Assembly (NCBI RefSeq): GCF_024585265.1
Contig: NZ_CP036533.1
Span: 2,241,001-2,305,000 of the forward strand
Origin: Bradyrhizobium sp. WBAH42
GTDB taxonomy: Bacteria; Pseudomonadota; Alphaproteobacteria; Rhizobiales; Xanthobacteraceae
Reading direction: 5' to 3'
DNA length: 64,000 bases
Shown here: piece by piece, positions 47,010 to 55,891 of the stretch
Numbering within the stretch: the first letter of the stretch is position 1
Layout of the letters: each line of letters opens with the position of its first letter
Translations under genes and position numbers: made by a program
Notes under the pieces: generated by a model
What the model saw: only the letters and a program-made list of their open reading frames with translations
What the model was told of the DNA's origin: nothing
Database searches by the model: none

Positions 47010-48378
47010 GATCTTTGCGCTTCGCGACCATCTCGGCGCTGAGCTGAAAGGCCGCACCATCTCCGATGCGCACGATGTCGTGTCGCTGACCGACATCCTG
47101 TCGCACACGGTTCTGGGCGGCCGGCGGCACGAATTGTCAGGCCGCGCCGTGCTGCTCAGGCTGTCGGACCAGCTCCGGTCCGGCCTTGCCATGATCGAGC
47201 TCGACGGCATCGCCCGCCGCATGCTGCTGTGTCCGCCGGACCTCAATCCGGCGTATCTCGATGCATTGATTGCGGACGCCGGGATCGATGCTGTCGTCAC
47301 CGATGAGCCCGATCGCTGGGCTGCGTCCGACGTGCCGCTGATCGTCACCGCGCAATTGCCGCTTCAAGCCGCCGCGCCGGCCAGGACCGAGCGCGCCACC
47401 GAGTGGCTGATGCTGACTTCGGGCACCTCGGGCGTGCCAAAGATCGCCGGCCATACGCTGGAAGCGCTGACCGGCGCGATCGTCGCCGAAGCCCCCGCAC
47501 GCGGACCTGCACCGGTCTGGGCGACGTTCTACGACATCCGCCGCTATGGTGGCCTGCAAATCTTTCTCCGCGCCATCCTCTCCGGCGGCTCGTTAGTGCT
47601 ATCCGATCCCCATGAGGCGCTCGCCGATCACGTCGCGCGGCTGAAGGCGCGCAATGTCTCGCATATCTCCGGCACGCCCTCGCACTGGCGCAAGCTCCTG
47701 ATGAGCGGCTCGGCCGCGCAATTCGCCCCGGCTTACGTCCGCCTCTCCGGCGAGATCGCCGACCAGGCCGTGCTCGACGGCCTGAAGGCGGGATTTCCCA
47801 ATGCGTCCGTCGGCCATGCCTATGCCTCGACCGAGGCCGGCGTTGGTTTCGCCGTCAATGACGGGCTGGAAGGCTTTCCGGCCGACTATCTCGGCAACCG
47901 CAACGGCGTCGAGATGAAGGTCGTCGACGGCTCGCTGCGCATCCGCTCGGCGCGCACGGCCCATGCCTATATCGGCCGCAATGCCGCCGCGCTCACCGAC
48001 GACGACGGGTTCGTCGACAGCGGTGACATCGTCGAGCTGCGCGGCGACCGCTATTATTTCGTCGGCCGCCGCGGCGGCATCATCAATATCGGCGGGCTGA
48101 AGGTCCACCCCGAGGAGATCGAGGCGGTGATCAACCGCCATCCCGACGTGCGGATGTCCCGCGCGAAGTCGCGCAAGAGCCCGATCACCGGCGGCATCGT
48201 CGTCGCGGACGTGATCCTCGCTGAGGGCACCGATCCGGCGCGCGCGAAAGAGATCCGCGACCAGATCCTCGCGCTGTGCCGCGCCCAGCTCGCATCCCAC
48301 AAGGTGCCGGCGGTGCTCCGCTTCGTCGAGGCGCTCGACGTCACCCCGGCCGGAAAACTGGCGCGCACCGATGCATAA
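46996..48378 (+). CDS. AMP-dependent acyl ligase (ANL superfamily)
   Basis: About 460 residues. The AMP-binding signature LMLTSGTSGVPKIAGH, the A5-type YASTEAG, and the hinge DSGDIVELRGDRYYFVGRRG are present, with the final catalytic lysine in TPAGKLARTDA. It is shorter than most acyl-CoA ligases. ATG 46996 lies inside the end of the carrier protein gene, so the pair is coupled; the frame is open further back, but that would overlap the carrier gene more. It most likely loads an acid onto the carrier protein. The next gene overlaps its end by 8 bases. Confidence 0.85.
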   Translation: MSPREIFALRDHLGAELKGRTISDAHDVVSLTDILSHTVLGGRRHELSGRAVLLRLSDQLRSGLAMIELDGIARRMLLCPPDLNPAYLDALIADAGIDAVVTDEPDRWAASDVPLIVTAQLPLQAAAPARTERATEWLMLTSGTSGVPKIAGHTLEALTGAIVAEAPARGPAPVWATFYDIRRYGGLQIFLRAILSGGSLVLSDPHEALADHVARLKARNVSHISGTPSHWRKLLMSGSAAQFAPAYVRLSGEIADQAVLDGLKAGFPNASVGHAYASTEAGVGFAVNDGLEGFPADYLGNRNGVEMKVVDGSLRIRSARTAHAYIGRNAAALTDDDGFVDSGDIVELRGDRYYFVGRRGGIINIGGLKVHPEEIEAVINRHPDVRMSRAKSRKSPITGGIVVADVILAEGTDPARAKEIRDQILALCRAQLASHKVPAVLRFVEALDVTPAGKLARTDA

Positions 48379-49093
48379 CGTTCTGGTCACCGGCGGCAGC
48401 CGCGGCATCGGGCTTGCGATCGGCAAGCGCCTGATCGCGGCCGGCTTCAACGTCATCGCGGCGGCGCGGCGCGAAAGCAACGAGCTCAACGCGGCCATCG
48501 CTGCCGCCGACGGCCGCCTGCATTTCCGCGCCTGCGATCTTGCCGTAATCGATGCGATCCCGGCTTTCGCGAAGCTCGTGCGCGACGAATTCGGCCCGAT
48601 CTACGGCCTCGTCAACAATGCCGGTCTCGGCACCGAAGGCCTGCTCGCCACCATGCACAATTCCGAGATCGAGGCGCTGGTGCAGCTCAACGTGCTGTCG
48701 CCGATCATCCTCACCAAATATGTGGCCCGGCAGATGATGGCTGACGGCGCCGGGCGCATCATCAACATCTCCTCGATCATCGCGACGACAGGCTATAACG
48801 GCCTGTCCGTCTACGGCGCGACCAAGGCCGCCGCGACCGGCTTCACCCGCTCGCTCGCACGCGAGGTCGGCAAGCTCGGCATCACCGTGAACGCGATCGC
48901 GCCGGGCTTCATCGACACCGAGCTGACGCACACTCTCTCCGACGAAGGCCGCAAGCGCATCGCCGGCCGCAGCGCGCTGCGCCGGTTGCCGGAGACGGAC
49001 GACGTCGCGCGCATGGTGGAATACCTTCTGGGCGACGGCGGCCGTAACGTCACCGGCACCGTGTTCACCATCGATGCCGGGAACACGGCGTAA
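48371..49093 (+). CDS. SDR family 3-oxoacyl-ACP reductase-like protein
   Basis: About 240 residues. Classical short-chain dehydrogenase: cofactor loop TGGSRGIG near 7-14, NNAG near 82-85, catalytic Ser in NISSIIA, Tyr and Lys in YGATKAA, and the end GTVFTIDAG. It resembles FabG, which reduces 3-oxoacyl-ACP with NADPH. Overlap with the ligase gene and the nearby carrier protein support a carrier-bound substrate. Confidence 0.88.
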   Translation: MHNVLVTGGSRGIGLAIGKRLIAAGFNVIAAARRESNELNAAIAAADGRLHFRACDLAVIDAIPAFAKLVRDEFGPIYGLVNNAGLGTEGLLATMHNSEIEALVQLNVLSPIILTKYVARQMMADGAGRIINISSIIATTGYNGLSVYGATKAAATGFTRSLAREVGKLGITVNAIAPGFIDTELTHTLSDEGRKRIAGRSALRRLPETDDVARMVEYLLGDGGRNVTGTVFTIDAGNTA

Positions 49094-49219
49094 GCGGAAC
49101 CCGGCTGCCACAATTGCGTTGATCGGGCGCAATGACAGCCAGCCGGATTTGGTCGTAAGATGCCCCGCAATCGATTGGGTTACGTCAATCGATCTGCCCT
49201 AGTCGAAGAGGAGCAGTCG

Positions 49220-49429
49220 ATGGCCACTTCAAACATGACCGCTTCAAATCGGGCCCTGACGGAGCCAGTCCGTGTAAAGCCGGATGAGGTTCGCTGTCCG
49301 CCGATGTCGCATCAGAATTCCGGCGCTCACGGTCACGAGATGTATCCGCAGCAATTCGTGCGTCTCGTCGGCTGCCACGACGTCCCTGCATCCCGGCTGC
49401 GCAAGCGCGAGGACGAGCAGCTGCACTAG
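49220..49429 (+). CDS. Small hypothetical protein
   Basis: About 69 residues, polar, with two cysteines (in EVRCPPM and LVGCHD) and several histidines (in MSHQNSGAHGHEMY). No family recognised. AGGAG stands eight bases before ATG 49220, which decides the start; an in-frame ATG at 49160 has none. Confidence 0.55.
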   Translation: MATSNMTASNRALTEPVRVKPDEVRCPPMSHQNSGAHGHEMYPQQFVRLVGCHDVPASRLRKREDEQLH

Positions 49430-49694
49430 CCGCTCACGGCCGCTGCTTCGGCAAGTCGATTCGTTCGTGTGAAAATTCCGGCGGCCCTCAACCTCTTGGA
49501 GCCGACCGTCGATAGCCGCTCTCCCCGCGCGGTCGTTTGATGCCGATCAATGATCCCGCCGCGCCATTGCAACGCGGCCGCATCTTGTTGTCGGGGCCGG
49601 TTTCGGCCAATGATCGAAAGCGGGTGCCGGCCAGCGAACCCGGATCGATCCTGCCACGTATTTTGTTTCGCGTTCCAACCATCCGGTAATCCCG

Positions 49695-50846
49695 ATGAGC
49701 TCAGGCGAGTCCTTCTATGGCGGCATTCCCGTCTTCCGAGGCTTCACCAGCCTGATGGATCCCGCGCTCTATGCGCCGCTGCCGGACGACTGGAGCATCG
49801 GTGTGGCCGATATCGTCGATTCGACCAAGGCGATCGCGGCGCTGCGCTACAAGGCCGTGAACATGGCGGGCGCCGCCGTGATCGCGGCGGTGACCAATGC
49901 GCTGCAGGGGCGGGAATTCCCCTTCGTGTTCGGCGGCGACGGCGCCAGCTTCGCGGTGGCGCCTGACGATGCCGAACTTGCCCGCGAGGCGCTGGCGGCG
50001 ACCGCGACCTGGGTGCGGGAGGACCTCGATCTGACCATGCGCGTCGCATTGGTGCCGGTCAGCGTCATTCGCGCACAGGGCCTCGACGTGCGCGTCGCCC
50101 GGTTCGGGCCGTCGCCCAATCTGTCCTATGCGATGTTCTCGGGCGGCGGGCTCGCCTGGGCCGACGCCGCGATGAAGCGCGGCGAGTTTGCCGTCGAGGA
50201 GGCGCCCGCCGGCACGCAGCCGGACCTCTCGGGCCTGTCGTGTCGTTTCGAGGTGATGCCGGCTGCGCGCGGCCTGATCCTGTCGGTGCTGGTGATGCCG
50301 GCGCGCGGCGTCGATCCGCCGGCCTTCCGCAAGGTGATCGAGGACATCATCCATCTCGTCGAGCGCAGCCCGGAGGGCGGCCGCCCGGTGCCGCCGCAGG
50401 GGCCGCCGCTGAAATGGCCGCCGCAGGGCGTGGAATTCGAGGCCCGCACCAGGCGCGGGGGGCCGCTGCTCGCGCGCAGAGCCAGCGTGCTGGCCTATAC
50501 GCTGTTCGCCTATCTCATCATGCGCTTCGACATCAAGATCGGCGGCTTCGTGCCCAGCCTCTACAAGCGCCAGGTCGTCGAGAACTCGGACTTCCGCAAA
50601 TATGACGACGGCCTGCGCATGATACTGGACTGCACGCCGCAGCTCGAGCGCGCGTTGAACGATCGTCTCAAAGCCGCCGCGCGCGAAGGCATTGTGCGCT
50701 ACGGCCTGCATCGGCAGGACGCCGCGATGATGACCTGCTTCACGCCGTCGGCACTGCGCAGCGATCACGTCCATTTCATCGACGGCGCGCGCGGCGGCTA
50801 TGCCTCGGCGGCGACGGCGTTGAAGGCGATGATGGCAGCGGGTTAG
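49695..50846 (+). CDS. DUF3095 family protein (cyclase-like)
   Basis: About 383 residues. The first half resembles a nucleotide cyclase fold (VADIVDSTKAIAALRY and FVFGGDGASFAV, each with an acidic residue where metals bind in class III cyclases), and DUF3095 covers the whole length. Enzyme activity has not been shown for this family as far as I know. Its end overlaps the end of the convergent DUF2147 gene by 4 bases. Confidence 0.82.
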   Translation: MSSGESFYGGIPVFRGFTSLMDPALYAPLPDDWSIGVADIVDSTKAIAALRYKAVNMAGAAVIAAVTNALQGREFPFVFGGDGASFAVAPDDAELAREALAATATWVREDLDLTMRVALVPVSVIRAQGLDVRVARFGPSPNLSYAMFSGGGLAWADAAMKRGEFAVEEAPAGTQPDLSGLSCRFEVMPAARGLILSVLVMPARGVDPPAFRKVIEDIIHLVERSPEGGRPVPPQGPPLKWPPQGVEFEARTRRGGPLLARRASVLAYTLFAYLIMRFDIKIGGFVPSLYKRQVVENSDFRKYDDGLRMILDCTPQLERALNDRLKAAAREGIVRYGLHRQDAAMMTCFTPSALRSDHVHFIDGARGGYASAATALKAMMAAG

Positions 50847-51277
50847 CGGCCCGTGCGCGTCCAGGTCTCGCCGCCGCAGAGCGCGCCGACGCAGCCTTCG
50901 ACCCGCAGCGCGTCCGCGCCAGTCAGGCTGATGTTGCTCGCATAGGTGCCGCCGTCGTCGGCATTGTAGATCTGGCCCGACCATTTGTTCGGTCCCGCCG
51001 GCTCCATGCCGCTGAACAAGGGCAGGCCGATCATCGGACGCCTGGCGAGCGCGGGATTGGGATTCTTGCTGTCGGTGGCGGGCTGGCCGGTCGCGGTGTC
51101 CATGGGCTCGCGCAGCCAGACGATGTGGCCGCAGATGCCGCCGCCGCATTTGCTGATCTTGACGCGCGCATCGCCCGCCTGGGTGAGCCAGGTCCCTTCG
51201 GCGTTCTGCGCATAAGCGGAAGGCGCACCGATCAGCGCAGCCAGAATGACGGTGAGAGCGGCGAATCTGAATGTCAT
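50843..51277 (-). CDS. DUF2147 family exported protein
   Basis: About 144 residues. A signal peptide (FRFAALTVILAALIGAPSAY) precedes a lipocalin-like barrel with EGTWLTQAGDARVKI, CGGGICGHIVWL and W in KWSGQIYN, all typical of DUF2147. Four cysteines probably form disulfides in the periplasm. Function unknown. Convergent with the DUF3095 gene. Confidence 0.85.
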   Translation of the reverse strand: MTFRFAALTVILAALIGAPSAYAQNAEGTWLTQAGDARVKISKCGGGICGHIVWLREPMDTATGQPATDSKNPNPALARRPMIGLPLFSGMEPAGPNKWSGQIYNADDGGTYASNISLTGADALRVEGCVGALCGGETWTRTGR

Positions 51278-51385
51278 GGAGAGGAGCCCTGGAATGGAGG
51301 CGCCTCCATAGCAGCAAATCGAGCGCGCGCAACGCCTGATGGAATCACATTCCTGCGTTCAGTTGCCCGAACATTTTGCCTGCGA

Positions 51386-52771
51386 TCATTTGCCCCAGCG
51401 CGCGAAAGCGACCGAGGCAGCGGTCGAGAGCCCGAACACGACCATGGCGCCGCCGACCAGCGCGAACAGGGTCCAGGCCGGAGCCTGCGCGGTCATCAGT
51501 CCGATGCCGCCGATCGCGACGATCAGAAGCCGTGCCGTGGAAGCGAGCACGGGCCCGCCGACGCGTGCCGCGCCTTGCGAGGAGAAGTAGAGCGACACGC
51601 CCATGCCGAAGAACACGAAGGCTGGACCGGCCCAGTGGAAATAGCTGTGCGCGGCGGCGGTGACGCCGGGATCGCGCGTGAACAGCCCCACCCACAGCGA
51701 CGGCGCGAGCGCAACGGCGAGGCCGATCAGGCCCACCGTGAGTCCTGAGGCCGCAGCCGCGGTCCAGGCCACACGCCGCGCGCGCTTCACATGTCCGGCG
51801 CCGATCGCCATGCCGACCATCGGCACCGAGGCGATGCCGAAGGCGAAGGTGATCGGGATCAGCAGAAATTCCAGCCGCGAACCGATGCCGTAGCCGGCCA
51901 GCATCTCGGTGCCGAAGGTCGCGAGGATCTTTGTGAAGATCAGGATGGTGAGCACGGTCTGAAGCGGCGACAGGCAGGCCACCGCGCCGACTTTGAGAAT
52001 GTCCAGGAACATCGCGCGCTCGAAATGGAAGGCGCGGAGATTGAGCGGCAGCCGGCTGCGGCCGGACAGGAGATACCAGAGGAAGAACAGCGCGGCGCAG
52101 CTGAACGCGATCAGCTGGCCGCTGGCCACCCCCGGCATGCCGAGTTGCGGCATGCCGAACAGGCCGAGTCCCAGCGTGCCGCCGAGCACGATCTGGAGCA
52201 CGCTCGCTCCGATCAGCGTCATCGAAGGCAGGCGCATGTCGCCGGTGCCGCGGATCACCGAGGCCAGCGTGTTGACGAGCCAGATCGCGACCGCGCCGGA
52301 GAACAGCACCTGTGAATAGCCGCTGGCCTCCTCGAGGACGCGCTCGCGTCCGCCGAGCAGCGCGAAGAAGGAGCGACCGAAGGCGAGCATCATCACCGTG
52401 AAGAACAGCCCGCCGCAAAGGCCGATGATGGCGGCATGCAGCGCCAGCGTCGCGGCGCGGTCGCGATCCCCTGCGCCGAGCGCGCGGCTGATCGCAGAGG
52501 AGACGCCGCCGCCCATCGCGCCGGCGCTCATCATCTGCGTCAGCATCGCGAACGGAAACACCAGCGCGATCGCGGCGAGCGGGATGGTGCCGAGCCGGCC
52601 GATATAGGAGGTCTCGGCCACCGCAACCAGCGTGCTGCCGACCATCGCGATCATGTTGGGGATCGCGAGCCGCAGCAATGTCGGCAGGATCGGCGCGGTC
52701 AGGAGGCTTGCGATGGGGGAGGCGACCGGCGCAACCGGCGGGACGGCATCTGCGGGGGCGTCGATCGTCAT
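51386..52771 (-). CDS. MATE family efflux transporter
   Basis: About 461 residues with twelve hydrophobic segments in two halves, as in NorM-like multidrug exporters that use a Na+ or H+ gradient. PTLLRLAIPNMIAMVGSTLV near the start and MGGGVSSAISRALGAG near residue 90 are family signatures. ATG 52771 is chosen over GTG 52777. It stands alone on the minus strand, and substrate is unknown. Confidence 0.9.
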   Translation of the reverse strand: MTIDAPADAVPPVAPVASPIASLLTAPILPTLLRLAIPNMIAMVGSTLVAVAETSYIGRLGTIPLAAIALVFPFAMLTQMMSAGAMGGGVSSAISRALGAGDRDRAATLALHAAIIGLCGGLFFTVMMLAFGRSFFALLGGRERVLEEASGYSQVLFSGAVAIWLVNTLASVIRGTGDMRLPSMTLIGASVLQIVLGGTLGLGLFGMPQLGMPGVASGQLIAFSCAALFFLWYLLSGRSRLPLNLRAFHFERAMFLDILKVGAVACLSPLQTVLTILIFTKILATFGTEMLAGYGIGSRLEFLLIPITFAFGIASVPMVGMAIGAGHVKRARRVAWTAAAASGLTVGLIGLAVALAPSLWVGLFTRDPGVTAAAHSYFHWAGPAFVFFGMGVSLYFSSQGAARVGGPVLASTARLLIVAIGGIGLMTAQAPAWTLFALVGGAMVVFGLSTAASVAFARWGK

Positions 52772-52853
52772 GTTCACCGGGCGGAATATTAAATGATGAT
52801 CGACATATTATAAGAGAATGAGGCGGCCGGCGCAGCCCTGGCTCATGCAGGGC

Positions 52854-53381
52854 TCACCACGGCAGGCCGCATAGGTCGATCGTGCCCAGCGTCGGCGCGC
52901 GCACGATGTGGAAGACATAGGGCGCCATGTAGGTGAACCGGATCCGCCCTTCCGGCTGCTCGCAATAGACCTCGCCGTTGAAGGGCAGCCAGCTCCGGGC
53001 CTGGTAGAAGGTCGCGTTGTGCGGCTCGCAGACCAGCAGGGCGAAACGGACCGCCTCGTTGGCGCGGATCGTATGCACCGCTGCCTCGATAGCCGTGGTT
53101 GCATAGCCACGGCCGCGCTGGTCCTCGCGCGTGGAGACGCCGCCGATGCCGCCGACATGAACCTTCTGTCCGTTCCAGGTGATGGTGCGGAAGTAGATGC
53201 CGACGTGGCAGACGAGACCGTCCTCGGGCGTCTCGAGCAGCACGCGGAGATCGGCATTGGCCCATTTGACGTGAGCCCAGGGCTTGCCTGCGACCAACTG
53301 CGGTGCCCAGACCGCCTGAAGCAGCGGCTCCGCGATCGGCCACGAGGCGTCGCCGTTCAATATGTCGATTTCGATGCTCAT
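52854..53381 (-). CDS. GNAT family N-acetyltransferase
   Basis: About 175 residues. The acetyl-CoA loop (REDQRGRGYATTAIEAA) follows the VGGIGGVST strand, the normal GNAT order, and FALLVCEPHNATFYQA fits the later strand and helix. Similar to aminoglycoside 2'-acetyltransferase-like proteins, but no substrate can be named. ATG 53381 has GGAGG eight bases before it, which favours it over GTG 53396. Confidence 0.85.
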   Translation of the reverse strand: MSIEIDILNGDASWPIAEPLLQAVWAPQLVAGKPWAHVKWANADLRVLLETPEDGLVCHVGIYFRTITWNGQKVHVGGIGGVSTREDQRGRGYATTAIEAAVHTIRANEAVRFALLVCEPHNATFYQARSWLPFNGEVYCEQPEGRIRFTYMAPYVFHIVRAPTLGTIDLCGLPW

Positions 53382-53626
53382 GGCGTGGTCCTCCACAGCT
53401 CCGTTTCATGGCGCGCTTGTTCTGTCTTAAGCGCTTCAAAGGCAATGATATTTTACCACGGCCCGCAGGCCTGATCGACGGTGGCCGATTGCGATCAATT
53501 TGTGCATTCGGGCACGGCGCGCCCGGTCACGCCCTTTCGCAAATTCTAAGGTATTTAATGGCGGCGGAACCTTCTATAAGGGGTGACCGTTAGAACTCGT
53601 TCCCCACCAGTTGCGGACAAGAAGCC

Positions 53627-54223
53627 ATGACCTTTACGCTGCCCCCACTTCCTTACGCCTATGACGCCCTCGGCCAGTACATGTCGAAGGAGACGCTGGA
53701 ATATCACCACGACAAGCATCATCAGGCCTACGTCACCAACGGCAACAACGCGCTCAAGGGGACCGAATGGGAAGGCAAGTCCCTTGAAGAGATCGTCAAG
53801 GGCTCGTTCGGCAAGAACCCTGCGGTGTTCAACAACGCCGGCCAGCACTACAACCACATCCATTTCTGGAGCTGGATGAAGCCCAATGGCGGCGGCACCA
53901 AGCTGCCGGGCAAGATCGAGAAGAAGATCAACGAGGACCTCGGCGGTTTCGAGAAGTTCAAGACGGACTTCCAGGCGGCCGGCGTCGGCCAGTTCGGCTC
54001 CGGCTGGTGCTGGCTCCAGGTCAAGAACGGCAAGCTCGAGATCTCCAAGACCCCGAACGGCGAGAATCCGCTGGTGCACGGCGCCACCCCGATCCTCGGC
54101 TGCGACGTCTGGGAGCACTCCTACTACATCGACTATCGCAACCGCCGCCCTGATTATCTCAAGGCGTTCGTCGAGAACCTCGTGAACTGGGAATACGTGG
54201 AGTCCCTGTTCGAGAAGGCGTGA
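53627..54223 (+). CDS. sodB: Superoxide dismutase, Fe/Mn type
   Basis: About 198 residues, the usual length. Metal ligands are His in LEYHHDKHHQAY, His in GQHYNHIHFW, and Asp and His in CDVWEHSYYIDY. It turns superoxide into peroxide and oxygen in the cytoplasm. The sequence looks like the iron-preferring alphaproteobacterial group, but metal choice cannot be proven here. A long inverted repeat and a terminator follow the stop. Confidence 0.96.
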   Translation: MTFTLPPLPYAYDALGQYMSKETLEYHHDKHHQAYVTNGNNALKGTEWEGKSLEEIVKGSFGKNPAVFNNAGQHYNHIHFWSWMKPNGGGTKLPGKIEKKINEDLGGFEKFKTDFQAAGVGQFGSGWCWLQVKNGKLEISKTPNGENPLVHGATPILGCDVWEHSYYIDYRNRRPDYLKAFVENLVNWEYVESLFEKA

Positions 54224-54226
54224 CGA

Positions 54227-54331
54227 TGTCATTCCGGGGCGCGCGAAAGCGCGAGCCCGGAATCCATTGTCCGTTCGGGTGACGCCCGATGGATTCCGGG
54301 CTCGGCGCTGACGCGCCGCCCCGGAATGACA
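54227..54331. repeat. Long REP-like inverted repeat (type 1)
   Basis: TGTCATTCCGGGGC (54227-54240) pairs perfectly with GCCCCGGAATGACA (54318-54331). Inside, GAGCCCGGAATCCAT (54252-54266) pairs with ATGGATTCCGGGCTC (54288-54302). It lies 3 bases after the sodB stop and is a typical rhizobial repeat element. Confidence 0.8.
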
Positions 54332-54339
54332 GAAACAAA

Positions 54340-54367
54340 GGCGGTCGCAGGCGCGACCGCCTTTTTT
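54340..54367 (+). terminator. Rho-independent terminator of sodB
   Basis: GGCGGTCGC (54340-54348) pairs with GCGACCGCC (54353-54361) across a 4-base loop, followed by six T residues. Confidence 0.85.
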
Positions 54368-54481
54368 GCTGTGCGGAATTGCCCTGCGCCGAGCGCGCAC
54401 GGGTCTGTCATCGTACCGTTTGCATCGGGGGAACACGGCCCTTAATCAGGGCGGGCATCATCCTCGAGCGACCCAGCCCCG

Positions 54482-55093
54482 TTGTCAGAACCTTCCCCGA
54501 ACAATCCGGCGCCTGGCGGCGACGCGGAATCCGAGCCGCGGCCGGGCCGGGTCCGCAAGCCGATCGGCTGGTCGACCATCATCATCGCAGCTCTGGTGGC
54601 GGTGAGTGCGGCACTGGTCTGGCGGCGCGACGGCACCGACGGCGTTCTGGACATACTCACCCACGATCTCTCGCTGTTCTCGGGCATCCTGCCGCGCGTG
54701 CTCGCCGGCTGCCTGCTCGGCGCCTTCATCTCGGAAATCCTGCCGCACGAGAAAGTCTCGCGCTCGCTCGGGCCGAAATCCGGGCTGATGGGCCTGCTGA
54801 TCGGCACCGCCTTCGGCGCAATCCTGCCCGGCGGTCCCTTCACCGCCTATCCGGTCGCCAGCGCACTCCTCGCGGTCGGCGCCGATTTCGGCGCAACCAT
54901 CGCCATGGTCGTGAGCTGGACGCTGATCGGCTATGGCCGGGCGGTCGCCTGGGAAATCCCGATCATGGGCACCGATTTCACGCTGTGGCGGATTTTGATC
55001 TCGCTGCCGCTGCCCGTGCTCGCCGGCGCGCTCGGCCGCTTCGTCTACATCAGGCTCTATCCGAAGCCCCTCGCGAAGGACGACGAGAGTTGA
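54482..55093 (+). CDS. Half-size permease (ArsP_1/UPF0718-like), first half
   Basis: About 203 residues. A polar N-terminal tail is followed by four or five hydrophobic segments. The motif AILPGGPFTAYPVAS and the segment SRSLGPKSGLMGLLIGTAFG are typical of the YraQ/ArsP_1 permease type. The start is TTG at 54482, without a clear ribosome binding site, so the N-terminus is uncertain. Its stop overlaps the TTG start of the next gene, which encodes the other half. Confidence 0.7.
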   Translation: MSEPSPNNPAPGGDAESEPRPGRVRKPIGWSTIIIAALVAVSAALVWRRDGTDGVLDILTHDLSLFSGILPRVLAGCLLGAFISEILPHEKVSRSLGPKSGLMGLLIGTAFGAILPGGPFTAYPVASALLAVGADFGATIAMVVSWTLIGYGRAVAWEIPIMGTDFTLWRILISLPLPVLAGALGRFVYIRLYPKPLAKDDES

Positions 55094-55590
55094 GCGCAGC
55101 GCTTCTGATCGACGTTCTGCTGTGGGGTTCGGTGCTCGGCGTCGGGCTGATCGCCTTTCGCCGCGGCGCGCCGGTGTTCAAGGCATCCTTGCGCGAAGGC
55201 ACGATGGACTTCGTCAACATCGTGCCGCGGATTGCGCTCGGCGTGATCGGCTCCGGCTACATCGCCGCCATCATCCCGCAGGAGGTGATCACCGGCTGGC
55301 TCGGCCCGGATAGCGGCTGGCTCGGGGTTGCCACCGCCGTGGTCGCCGGCGCAGCCACGCCCGGCGGCCCCGTGGTCGGCTTCTCCATCGGCACCGTGGC
55401 GCTGAAGTCGGGCGGTGGGATGCCGCAGGTGGTCGCCTATGTCGTCGCTTGGGCGTTGTTTGCCTTCCAGCGGGTGATCTTGTGGGAGATCCCGTTCATG
55501 CCCGCCCGTTTCGTCTGGTTCCGCTGCGCCGTCTCGGTGCCGTTCCCGTTCGTGGCAGCGGCGATCGCCATGGTGATCGGCAAGCCCTGA
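55090..55590 (+). CDS. Half-size permease (ArsP_1/UPF0718-like), second half
   Basis: About 166 residues with four or five membrane segments. It repeats the motif layout of the first half (ATPGGPVVGFSIGTVAL and WLGPDSGWLGVATAVV). The TTG start overlaps the upstream stop (TTGA), so both are made together and probably pair in the membrane. The single-chain form is normal in this family, so this is a natural split. What it transports is unknown. Confidence 0.7.
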   Translation: MSAALLIDVLLWGSVLGVGLIAFRRGAPVFKASLREGTMDFVNIVPRIALGVIGSGYIAAIIPQEVITGWLGPDSGWLGVATAVVAGAATPGGPVVGFSIGTVALKSGGGMPQVVAYVVAWALFAFQRVILWEIPFMPARFVWFRCAVSVPFPFVAAAIAMVIGKP

Positions 55591-55620
55591 GCCGGGATGT
55601 CGGTCCAGCCGTGGACAGGC

Positions 55621-55641
55621 GTAATGTTATAATATAACGTC
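55621..55641 (+). promoter_or_regulatory. Zur box (zinc repressor operator)
   Basis: GTTATA-A-TATAAC at 55626-55638 is a perfect 13-base palindrome, and with its flanks matches the alphaproteobacterial Zur operator. Zur with zinc would block the whole operon. It ends only about 8 bases before the ATG of the first gene. Confidence 0.8.
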
Positions 55642-55646
55642 TGCAA

Positions 55647-55889
55647 ATGGCTCCCGCCGCGTCCCACGCCCACCAGCACGACCATGCTCATGGCCACTCC
55701 CACGGTCACGGCGACGAGCATTCGCACGGGCACGATCACACCCACGCCCATGTCCACGATGCGGCTTCGCCGCACCCCGCCCAGGCCGCGCCCTGGTCGA
55801 TCCTGCGCATGACCATGGCGGGCCGTCTCGCGGCCGCGCTCGCCGTCTGTGCCGTGCTGTGGGGCATCGTCTTGCTGGCGATGAGGTGA
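55647..55889 (+). CDS. Histidine-rich membrane peptide of the zinc operon
   Basis: About 80 residues. Residues 7-42 are a His-Asp-Gly-rich string with about 13 His, ideal for loose zinc binding. One membrane helix (RLAAALAVCAVLWGIVLLAM) ends the protein. It probably gathers zinc near the transporter. The ATG stands directly after the Zur box with no ribosome binding site, so the mRNA may be leaderless or the true start lies elsewhere. Confidence 0.65.
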   Translation: MAPAASHAHQHDHAHGHSHGHGDEHSHGHDHTHAHVHDAASPHPAQAAPWSILRMTMAGRLAAALAVCAVLWGIVLLAMR

Positions 55890-55891
55890 GG

